Shown in pieces: positions 44,861-54,220 of a stretch of 64,000 bases of DNA. The translations under genes were made by a program, and so were the position numbers. The stretch is from Atherix ibis (lineage: Eukaryota; Arthropoda; Insecta; Diptera; Athericidae). The notes beneath the pieces are model-generated. The model saw only the letters and a program-made list of their open reading frames with translations. It was not told the origin of the DNA and did not search any database. Positions within the stretch are counted from its first letter, which is position 1; each line of letters opens with the position of its first letter. The DNA is taken from NCBI GenBank assembly GCA_958298945.1, contig OY282608.1, forward strand, positions 65,820,951-65,884,950. Direction: 5' to 3'.

Positions 44861-47520
44861 TGGTTTTTTGGTTTGTTGGTGTATTTGTTTGTTGGTTTGT
44901 TGGTTTATTGGTTTTTTGGTTTGTTGGTTTGTTGGTTTGTTGGCTTGTTGGTTTGTTAGTTTGTTGGTTTGTTGGCTTGCTGGTTTGTTGGTTATTTGGT
45001 TTGTTGGTTTGTTGGTTTGTTGGTTTGTTGGTTTATTTGTTTGTTGGTTTGTTGGCGTGTTGGTTTGTTGGTTTGTTGGTTTGTTGGTTTGCTGGTTTTT
45101 TGGTTTGTTGGTTTGTTGGTTTGTTGGTTTGTTGGCTTATTCGTTTGTTGGTTTGTTAGTTTGTTGGCTTGTTGGCTTGTTGGTTTGTTGGTTTGTTGGC
45201 TTGCTGGTTTGTTGGTTTATTTGTTTGTTGGTTTGTTGGCTTGTTGGTTTGTTGGTTTGTTGTTTTGTTGGCTTGTTGGTTTGTTGGTTTGTTGGTTTGT
45301 TGGTTTGTTGGTTTGTTGGTTTGTTGGTTTGTTGGTTTATTTGTTTGTTGGTTTGTTGGCTTGTTCGTTTGTTGGTTTGTTGGCTTGTCGGTTTGTTTGT
45401 TGTTGGTTTGTTGGTTTGTTGGTTTGTTGGTTTGTTGGTTTGTTGGTTTGTTGGTTTGTTGGTTTGTTTCCTTGTTGGTTTGTTGGTTTGTTGGCTTGTT
45501 GGCTTGTTGGTTTGTTGGTTTGTTGGCTTGTTGGTTTGTTGGTTGTTGGTTTGTTGGTTTGTTGGTTTGTTGGTTTGTTGGTTTGTTGGTTTGTTGGTTT
45601 GTTGGTTTATTGGCTTATTGGTTTGTTGGTTTGTTGGTTTGTTGGCTTGTTGGTTTGTTGGTTTGTTGGTTTGTTGGTTTCTTGGTTTGTTGGCTTATTG
45701 GTTTGTTGGTTTGTGGGTTTATTTGTTTGTTGGTTTGTTGGCTTGTTGGTTTGTTGGTTTGTTGGCTTGTTGGTTTGTTGGTTGTTGGTTTGTTGGTTTG
45801 TTGGTTTGTAGGTTTGTTGGTTTATTTGTTTGTTGGTTTGTTGGCTTGTTGGTTTGTTGGTTTGTTGTTTTATTGGCTTGTTGGTTTGTTGGTTTGTTGG
45901 TTTGTTGGTTTGTTGGTTTGTTGGTTTGTTTGTTTGTTGGTTTGTTGGTTTGTTGGTTTGTTGGTTTGTTGGCTTGTTGGTTTGTTGGTTTGTTGGCTTG
46001 TTGGCTTGTTGGTTTGTTGGTTTGTTGGTTTGTTGGATTGTTGGCTTGTTGGTTTGTTGGTTTGTTGGCTTGTTTGTTTGTTGGTTTGTTGGTTTGTTGG
46101 CTTGTTGGATTGTTGGTTTGTTGGTTTGTTGGCTTGTTGGTTTGTTCGTTTGTTGGCTTGTTGGCTTGTTGCTTTGTTCGTTTGATGGTTTGTTGGTTTG
46201 TTGGTTTGTGGGTTTGTTAGCTTGTTGGCTTGTTGGTTTGTTAGTTTGTTGTCTTTTTGGTTACTTGGTTTGTTGGTTTGTTGGCTTGTTGGTTTTTTGG
46301 TTTTTTGGTTTGTGGGTTTATTTGTTTGTTGGTTTGTTGGCTTGTTGGTTTGTTGGTTTATTGGTTTGTTGGTTTGTTGGTTTGTTGGTTTGTTGGTTTG
46401 TTGGTTTGTTGGTTTGTTGGCTTGTTGGTTTGTTGGTTTGTTGGTTTGTTGGCTTGTTGGCTTTTTGGTTTGTTGGTTTGTTGGCTTGTTGGTTTGTTGG
46501 TTTGTTGGCTTGTTGGCTTGTTGCTTTGTTCTTTTGATGGTTTGTTGGTTTGTGGGTTTTTTGGTTTGTTGGTTTGTTGGTTTGTTGGCTTGTTGGTTTG
46601 TTGGTTTGTTGGCTTGTTGGTTTGTTAGTTTGTTGGTTTGTTGGCTTGTTGGCTTGTTGGTTTGTTGGTTTTTTGGTTTGTTGGTTTGTAGGTTTGTTGG
46701 TTTGTTGGTTTGTTGGTTTGTTGGTTTATTTGTTTGTTGGTTTGTTGGTTTGTTGATTTTTTGGTTTGTTGGTTTGTTGGTTTGTTGGCTTGTTGTTTTG
46801 TTAGTTTGTTGGTTTGTTGGCTTGTTGGTTTGTTGGTTTTTTGGTTTGTTGGTTTGTTGGTTTGTTGGTTTGTTGGTTTATTTGTTTGTTGGTTTGTTGG
46901 CTTGTTGGTTTGTTGGTTTGTTGGTTTGTTGGCTTGTTGGTTTGTTGGTTTGTTGGTTTTTTGGTTTGTTGGTTTGTTGGTTTGTTGGTTTGTTGGTTTG
47001 TTGGTTTATTTGTTTGTTGGTTTGTTGGCTTCTTGGTTTGTTGGCTTGTTGGCTTGTTGGCTTGTTGGTTTGTTGGTTTGTTGGTTAGTTGGTTTGTTGG
47101 TTTGTTGGTTTGTTGGCTTGTTGGCTTGTTGGTTTGTTGGTTTGTTGGTTTGTTGGCTTGTTGGTTTGTTGGTTTGTTGGCTTGTTGGTTTGTTGGTTTG
47201 TTGGTTTGTTGGTTTTTTGGTTTGTTGGTTTATTTGTTTGTTGGTTTGTTGGTTTGTTGGTTTTTTGGTTTGTTGGTTTGTTGGTTTGTTGGCTTGTTGG
47301 TTTGTTAGTTTGTTGGTTTGTTGGCTTGTTGGTTTGTTGGTTTTTTGGTTTGTTGGTTTGTTGGTTTGTTGGTTTGTTGGTTTATTTGTTTGTTGGTTTG
47401 TTGGCTTGTTGGTTTGTTGGTTTGTTGGTTTGTTGGCTTGTTGGTTTGTTGGTTTGTTGGCTTGTTGGCTTGTTGGTTTGTTGGTTTGTTGGCTTGTTGG
47501 TTTGTTGGTTGTTGGTTTGT
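44861..47520 (+). repeat. ~2.7-2.9 kb duplication, first copy
   Basis: This matches 47521-50075. The offset is 2660 from GGTGTATT (44878 against 47538) to about 45800, 2652 at marker B (46169 against 48821), then 2892 from marker A (46252 against 49144) onward. It carries TGTTTCCTTG near 45472. Marker A lies only 83 bases after marker B, the shortest such spacing in the window, while the sister copy has 323. The first copy therefore appears to have lost about 240 bases (30 units) there. Confidence 0.85.
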
Positions 47521-50075
47521 TGGTTTTTTGGTTTGTTGGTGTATTTGTTTGTTGGTTTGTTGGTTTATTGGTTTTTTGGTTTGTTGGTTTGTTGGTTTGT
47601 TGGCTTGTTGGTTTGTTAGTTTGTTGGTTTGTTGGCTTGCTGGTTTGTTGGTTATTTGGTTTGTTGGTTTGTTGGTTTGTTGGTTTGTTGGTTTATTTGT
47701 TTGTTGGTTTGTTGGTGTGTTGGTTTGTTGGTTTGTTGGTTTGTTGGTTTGTTGGTTTTTTGGTTTGTTGGTTTGTTGGTTTGTTGGTTTGTTGGCTTAT
47801 TCGTTTGTTGGTTTGTTAGTTTGTTGGCTTGTTGGCTTGTTGGTTTGTTGGTTTGTTGGCTTGCTGGTTTGTTGGTTTATTTGTTTGTTGGTTTGTTGGC
47901 TTGTTGGTTTGTTGGTTTGTTGTTTTGTTGGCTTGTTGGTTTGTTGGTTTGTTGGTTTGTTGGTTTGTTGGTTTGTTGGTTTGTTGGTTTATTTGTTTGT
48001 TGGTTTGTTGGCTTGTTCGTTTGTTGGTTTGTTGGCTTGTCGGTTTGTTTGTTGTTGGTTTGTTGGTTTGTTGGTTTGTTGGTTTGTTGGTTTGTTGGTT
48101 TGTTGGTTTGTTGGTTTGTTTCCTTGTTGGTTTGTTGGTTTGTTGGCTTGTTGGCTTGTTGGTTTGTTGGTTTGTTGGCTTGTTGGTTTGTTGGTTGTTG
48201 GTTTGTTGGTTTGTTGGTTTGTTGGTTTGTTGGTTTGTTGGTTTGTTGGTTTGTTGGTTTATTGGCTTATTGGTTTGTTGGTTTGTTGGTTTGTTGGCTT
48301 GTTGGTTTGTTGGTTTGTTGGTTTGTTGGTTTCTTGGTTTGTTGGCTTATTGGTTTGTTGGTTTGTGGGTTTATTTGTTTGTTGGTTTGTTGGCTTGTTG
48401 GTTTGTTGGTTTGTTGGCTTGTTGGTTTGTTGGTTGTTGGTTTGTTGGTTTGTTGGTTTGTTGGTTTGTTGGTTTATTTGTTTGTTGGTTTGTTGGCTTG
48501 TTGGTTTGTTGGTTTGTTGTTTTATTGGCTTGTTGGTTTGTTGGTTTGTTGGTTTGTTGCTTTGTTGGTTTGTTGGTTTGTTTGTTTGTTGGTTTGTTGG
48601 TTTGTTGGTTTGTTGGTTTGTTGGCTTGTTGGTTTGTTGGTTTGTTGGCTTGTTGGCTTGTTGGTTTGTTGGTTTGTTGGTTTGTTGGATTGTTGGCTTG
48701 TTGGTTTGTTGGTTTGTTGGCTTGTTTGTTTGTTGGTTTGTTGGTTTGTTGGCTTGTTGGATTGTTGGTTTGTTGGTTTGTTGGCTTGTTGGTTTGTTCG
48801 TTTGTTGGCTTGTTGGCTTGTTGCTTTGTTCGTTTGATGGTTTGTTGGTTTGTTGGTTTGTTGGTTTGTTGGTTTGTTGGCTTGTTGGCTTGTTGGTTTG
48901 TTGGTTTGTTGGCTTGTTGGTTTGTTAGTTTGTTGGTTTGTTGGCTTGTTGGCTTGCTGGTTTGTTGGTTTTTTGGTTTGTTGGTTTGTTGGTTTGTTGG
49001 TTTGTTGGTTTGTTGGTTTATTTGTTTGTTGGTATGTTGGCTTGTTGGTTTGTTGGTTTGTTGGTTTGTTGGCTTGTTGGTTTGTTGGTTTGTTGGTTTG
49101 TGGGTTTGTTAGCTTGTTGGCTTGTTGGTTTGTTAGTTTGTTGTCTTTTTGGTTACTTGGTTTGTTGGTTTGTTGGCTTGTTGGTTTTTTGGTTTTTTGG
49201 TTTGTGGGTTTATTTGTTTGTTGGTTTGTTGGCTTGTTGGTTTGTTGGTTTATTGGTTTGTTGGTTTGTTGGTTTGTTGGTTTGTTGGTTTGTTGGTTTG
49301 TTGGTTTGTTGGCTTGTTGGTTTGTTGGTTTGTTGGTTTGTTGGCTTGTTGGCTTTTTGGTTTGTTGGTTTGTTGGCTTGTTGGTTTGTTGGTTTGTTGG
49401 CTTGTTGGCTTGTTGCTTTGTTCTTTTGATGGTTTGTTGGTTTGTGGGTTTTTTGGTTTGTTGGTTTGTTGGTTTGTTGGCTTGTTGGTTTGTTGGTTTG
49501 TTGGCTTGTTGGTTTGTTAGTTTGTTGGTTTGTTGGCTTGTTGGCTTGTTGGTTTGTTGGTTTTTTGGTTTGTTGGTTTGTAGGTTTGTTGGTTTGTTGG
49601 TTTGTTGGTTTGTTGGTTTATTTGTTTGTTGGTTTGTTGGTTTGTTGATTTTTTGGTTTGTTGGTTTGTTGGTTTGTTGGCTTGTTGTTTTGTTAGTTTG
49701 TTGGTTTGTTGGCTTGTTGGTTTGTTGGTTTTTTGGTTTGTTGGTTTGTTGGTTTGTTGGTTTGTTGGTTTATTTGTTTGTTGGTTTGTTGGCTTGTTGG
49801 TTTGTTGGTTTGTTGGTTTGTTGGCTTGTTGGTTTGTTGGTTTGTTGGTTTTTTGGTTTGTTGGTTTGTTGGTTTGTTGGTTTGTTGGTTTGTTGGTTTA
49901 TTTGTTTGTTGGTTTGTTGGCTTCTTGGTTTGTTGGCTTGTTGGCTTGTTGGCTTGTTGGTTTGTTGGTTTGTTGGTTAGTTGGTTTGTTGGTTTGTTGG
50001 TTTGTTGGCTTGTTGGCTTGTTGGTTTGTTGGTTTGTTGGTTTGTTGGCTTGTTGGTTTGTTGGTTTGTTGGCTT
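47521..50075 (+). repeat. ~2.7-2.9 kb duplication, second copy
   Basis: This is the partner of 44861-47180, with 240 more bases between marker B (48821) and marker A (49144). The following marker B at 49413 is the TTCTTTTGA form, 269 bases after marker A in both copies. GGTTAGTT near 47083 recurs near 49975. The match fades at about 50075. Confidence 0.85.
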
Positions 50076-53000
50076 GTTGGTTTTTTGGTTTGTTGGTTTG
50101 TTGGTTTGTTGGTTTAATGGTTTATTTGTTTGTTGGTTTGTTGGCTTGTTGGTTTGTTGGTTTGTTGGTTTGTTGGCTTGTTGGTTTGTTGGTTTGTTGG
50201 CTTGTTGGCTTGTTGGTTTGTTGGTTTGTTGGCTTGTTGGTTTGTTGGTTGTTGGTTTGTTGGTTTGTTGGTTTGTTGGTTTGTTGGTTTGTTGGTTTGT
50301 TGTTGGCTTATTGGTTGTTGGTTTGTTGGTTTGTTGGCTTGTTAATTTGTTGGTTCGTTCGTTTGTTGGTTTCTTGGTTTGTTGGCTTATTGGTTTGTTG
50401 GTTTGTGGGTTTATTTGTTTGTTGGCTTGTTGGTTTGTTGGTTTGTTGGCTTGTTGGTTTGTTGGTTTGTTGGTTTGTTGGCTTGTTGGTTTGTTGGTTT
50501 GTTGGCTTGTTGGCTTGTTGGTTTGTTGGTTTGTTGGCTTGTTGGTTTGTTGTTTGTTGGTTTGTTGGTTTGTTGGTTTGTTGGTTTGTTGGTTTGTTGG
50601 TTTGTTGGTTTGTTGGTTTGTTGGTTTGTTGGCTTATTGGTTTGTTGGTTTGTTGGTTTGTTGGTTTGTTGGCTTGTTGGTTTGTTGGTTTGTTGGTTTG
50701 TTGGTTTGTTGGTTTGTTGGCTTATTGGTTTGTTGGTTTGTTGGTTTGTTGGCTTGTTGGCTTGTTGGTTTGTTGGGTTGTTGGGTTGTTGGCTTGTTGG
50801 TTTGTTGGTTTATTTGTTTGTTGGTTTGTTGGCTTGTTGGTTTGTTAGTTTGTTGTTTTGTTGGCTTGTTGGTTTGTTGGTTTGTTGGTTTGTTGGTTTG
50901 TTGGCTTATTGGTTTGTTGGTTTGTTGGTTTGTTGGTTTGTTGGCTTGTTGGTTTGTTGGTTTGTTGGTTTGTTGGTTTGTTGGTTTGTTGGCTTATTGG
51001 TTTGTTGGTTTGTTGGTTTGTTGGCTTGTTGGCTTGTTGGTTTGTTGGTTTGTTGGCTTGTTGGTTTGTTGGTTTATTTGTTTGTTGGTTTGTTGGCTTG
51101 TTGGTTTGTTAGTTTGTTGTTTTGTTGGCTTGTTGGTTTGTTGGTTTGTTGGTTTGTTGGTTTGTTGGTTTGTTGGTTTGTTGGTTTGTTGGTTTGTTGG
51201 TTTGTTGGTTTGTTGGCTTGTTGGTTTGTTGGTTTGTTGGCTTGTTGGCTTGTTGGCTTGTTGGTTTGTTTGTTTGTTGGTTTGTTGGATTGTTGGCTTG
51301 TTGGTTTGTTGGTTTGTTGGCTTGTTGGTTTGTTGGTTTGTTGGTTTTTTGGTTTGTTGGATTGTTGGTTTGTTGGTTTGTTGGCTTGTTGGTTTGTTTG
51401 TTTGTTGGCTTGTTGGCTTGTTGCTTTGTTCGTTTGATGGTTTGTTGGTTTGTTGGTTTTTTGGTTTGTTGGTTTGTTGGTTTGTTGGCTTGTTGGCTTG
51501 TTGGTTTGTTGGTTTGTTGGCTTGTTGGTTTGTTAGTTTGTTGGTTTGTTGGCTTGTTGGCTTGCTGGTTTGTTGGTTTTTTGGTTTGTTGGTTTGTTGG
51601 TTTGTTGGTTTGTTTGTTTGTTGGTTTATTTGTTTGTTGGTTTGTTGGCTTGTTGGTTTGTTGGTTTGTTGGTTTGTTGGCTTGTTGGTTTGTTGGTTTG
51701 TTGGTTTGTTGGTTTGTTGGCTTGTTGGCTTGTTGGTTTGTTAGTTTGTTGTCTTTTTGGTTACTTGGTTTGTTGGTTTGTTGGCTTGTTGGTTTGTTGG
51801 TTTGTTAGCTTGTTGGTTTGTTAGTTTGTTGGTTTGTTGGCTTGTTGGCTTGCTGGTTTGTTGGTTTTTTGGTTTGTTGGTTTGTTGGTTTGTTGGTTTG
51901 TTTGTTTGTTGGTTTATTTGTTTGTTGGTTTGTTGGTTTGTTGGTTTGTTGGTTTGTTGGTTTGTTGGCTTGGTGGTTTGTTGGTTTGTTGGTTTGTTGG
52001 TTTGTTGGTTTATTGGTTTGTTGGTTTTTTGGTTTTTTGGTTTGTGGGTTTATTTGTTTGTTGGTTTGTTGGCTTGTTGGTTTGTTGGTTTATTGGTTTG
52101 TTGGTTTGTTGGTTTGTTGGTTTGTTGGTTTATTTGTTTGTTGGTTTGTTGGCTTGTTGGTTTGTTGGTTTGTTGGCTTGTTGGCTTGTTGGTTTGTTGG
52201 TTTGTTGGCTTGTTGGTTTGTTGGTTGTTGGTTTGTTGGTTTGTTGGTTTGTTGGTTTGTTGGTTTGTTGGTTTGTTGGTTTGTTGGCTTATTGGTTTGT
52301 TGGTTTGTTGGTTTGTTGGCTTGTTAATTTGTTGGTTCGTTGGTTTGTTAGTTTCTTGGTTTGTTGGCTTATTGGTTTGTTGGTTTGTGGGTTTATTTGT
52401 TTGTTGGTTTGTTGGCTTGTTGGTTTGTTGGTTTGTTGGCTTGTTGGTTTGTTGGTTGTTGGTTTGTTGGTTTGTTGGTTTGTTGGTTTGTTGGTTTGTT
52501 GGTTTGTTGGTTTGTTGGTTTGTTGGCTTGTTGGTTTGTTGGTTTGTTGGCTTGTTGGCTTGTTGGTTTGTTGGTTTGTTAGCTTGTTGGTTTGTTGTTT
52601 GTTGGTTTGTTGGTTTGTTGGTTTGTTGGTTTGTTGGTTTGTTGGTTTGTTGGTTTGTTGGTTTGTTGGCTTATTGGTTTGTTGGTTTGTTGGTTTGTTG
52701 GCTTGTTGGTTTGTTGGTTTGTTGGTTTGTTGGTTTGTTGGTTTGTTGGCTTATTGGTTTGTTGGTTTGTTGGTTTGTTGGCTTGTTGGCTTGTTGGTTT
52801 GTTGGTTTGTTGGCTTGTTGGTTTGTTGGTTTATTTGTTTGTTGGTTTGTTGGTTTGTTGTTTTGTTGGCTTGTTGGTTTGTTGGTTTGTTGGTTTGTTG
52901 GTTTGTTGGTTTGTTGGTTTGTTGGTTTGTTGGTTTGTTGGTTTGTTGGTTTGTTGGTTTGTTGGTTTGTTGGTTTGTTGGTTTGTTGGTTTGTTGGTTT

Positions 53001-54220
53001 GTTGGCTTGTTGGTTTGTTGGTTTGTTGGCTTGTTGGCTTGTTGGCTTGTTGGTTTGCTGGTTTGTTGGTTTGTTGGATTGTTGGCTTGTTGGTTTGTTG
53101 GTTTGTTGGCTTGTTGGTTTGTTGGTTTGTTGGTTTGTTGGCTTGTTGGATTGTTGGTTTGTTGGTTTGTTGGCTTGTTGGTTTGTTTGTTTGTTGGCTT
53201 GTTGGCTTGTTGCTTTGTTCGTTTGATGGTTTGTTGGTTTGTTGGTTTTTTGGTTTGTTGGTTTGTTGGTTTGTTGGCTTGTTGGCTTGTTGGTTTGTTG
53301 GTTTGTTGGCTTGTTGGTTTGTTAGTTTGTTGGTTTGTTGGTTTGTTGGCTTGTTGGCTTGCTGGTTTGTTGGTTTTTTGGTTTGTTGGTTTGTTGGTTT
53401 GTTGGTTTGTTTGTTTATTGGTTTACTTGTTTGTTGGTTTGTTGGCTTGTTGGTTTGTTGGTTTGTTGGTTTGTTGGCTTGTTGGTTTGTTGGTTTGTTG
53501 GTTTGTTGGTTTGTTGGCTTGTTGGCTTGTTGGTTTGTTAGTTTGTTGTCTTTTTGGTTACTTGGTTTGTTGGTTTGTTGGCTTGTTGGTTTGTTGGTTT
53601 GTTAGCTTGTTGGTTTGTTAGTTTGTTGGTTTGTTGGCTAGTTGGCTTGCTGGTTTGTTGGTTTTTTGGTTTGTTTGTTTGTTGGTTTGTTTGTTTGTTG
53701 GTTTATTTGTTTGTTGGTTTGTTGGTTTGTTGGTTTGTTGGCTTGTTGGCTTGTTGGCTTGTTGGTTTGTTGGTTTGTTGGTTTGTTGGTTTGTTGGTTT
53801 ATTGGTTTGTTGGTTTTTTGGTTTTTTGGTTTGTGGGTTTATTTGTTTGTTGGTTTGTTGGCTTGTTGGTTTGTTGGTTTATTGGTTTGTTGGTTTGTTG
53901 GTTTGTTGGTTTGTTGGCTTGTTGGTTTGTTGGTTTGTTGGTTTGTTGGCTTGTTGGCTTGTTGGTTTGTTGGTTTGTTGGCTTGTTGGTTTGTTGGTTT
54001 GTTGGCTTGTTGGCTTGTTGCTTTGTTCGTTTGATGGTTTGTTGGTTTGTGGGTTTTTTGGTTTGTTGGTTTGTTGGTTTGTTGGCTTGTTGGTTTGTTG
54101 GTTTGTTGGCTTGTTGGTTTGTTAGTTTGTTGGTTTGTTGGCTTGTTGGCTTGTTGGTTTGTTGGTTTTTTGGTTTGTTGGTTTGTTGGTTTGTTGGTTT
54201 GTTGGTTTGTTGGTTTGTTG
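50076..54220 (+). repeat. Mosaic block related to 13.4-19.7 kb and 28-31 kb
   Basis: Marker D at 50343 (TTCGTTCG form) and 52325 (TTCGTTGG form), marker B at 51421, 53210 and 54018, and marker A at 51752 and 53549 recur in the order seen at 13.4-19.7 kb. B-to-A spacings are 331 and 339. Perfect runs of 10 units (51135-51214) and 16 units (52876-53003) lie before the GGATTGTT pairs. In the first pair one unit is preceded by GGTTTTTT in place of GGCTTGTT near 51345. The mosaic order suggests that long-range exchange or a large duplication copied the block. Confidence 0.75.

Larger units (their letters stand above)
3444..52345 (+). repeat. Marker D family: GGCTTGTTAATTTGTTGG, 18 copies in two forms
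   Basis: The TAA of this word lies at 3444, 6564, 13457, 15431, 15749, 16828, 18618, 20997, 22803, 24735, 26533, 29418, 31759, 33964, 40059, 42583, 50343 and 52325. One form continues TTCGTTCGTTTGTTGG (3444, 6564, 13457, 16828, 20997, 29418, 50343, with 24735 changed to TTCGTTTG). The other continues TTCGTTGGTTTGTTAG (15431, 15749, 18618, 22803, 26533, 31759, 33964, 40059, 52325, with 42583 changed to TTGG). The first form usually follows a pair of 7-base units around GGCTTATT. The two forms alternate through much of 16.8-29.4 kb. Confidence 0.88.
4228..53003 (+). repeat. Nested run-length locus: perfect consensus runs of 10-16 units
   Basis: In many higher-order copies a GTTTTGTT, GGCTTGTT (or AGCTTGTT) pair is followed by an unbroken run of GGTTTGTT. 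Runs measured are 4228-4315 (11 units), 7348-7435 (11), 14265-14360 (12), 19041-19160 (15), 21589-21676 (11), 23226-23337 (14), 26956-27067 (14), 27428-27523 (12), 27740-27859 (15), 30010-30097 (11), 32182-32309 (16), 34387-34506 (15), 40490-40601 (14), 43014-43117 (13), 51135-51214 (10) and 52876-53003 (16). The run is thus the same locus in each copy, differing in length by whole units. Confidence 0.88.
5109..53565 (+). repeat. Marker A family: TCTTTTTGGTTACTTGG, 22 copies
   Basis: This 17-base word, a chain of unit variants, starts at 5109, 9039, 11994, 14898, 18045, 19698, 22214, 23411, 25952, 28085, 30635, 30987, 32847, 33199, 35052, 36748, 41147, 43663, 46252, 49144, 51752 and 53549. 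Successive spacings range from 352 to 4,399 bases, most between 1.6 and 3.1 kb. It is preceded by TTAGTTTGTTG in most copies and by a consensus unit in those at 9039 and 11994. It serves as a phase marker for the higher-order unit. No protein-binding role is implied by the sequence. Confidence 0.93.

Noticed and set aside
5109..53565. Marker A as a conserved protein-binding box of the kind found in some centromeric satellites
   Set aside because: It recurs because whole blocks were copied. Its flanks are as conserved as the word itself, so there is no sign of selection on the word, and it resembles no box I know.
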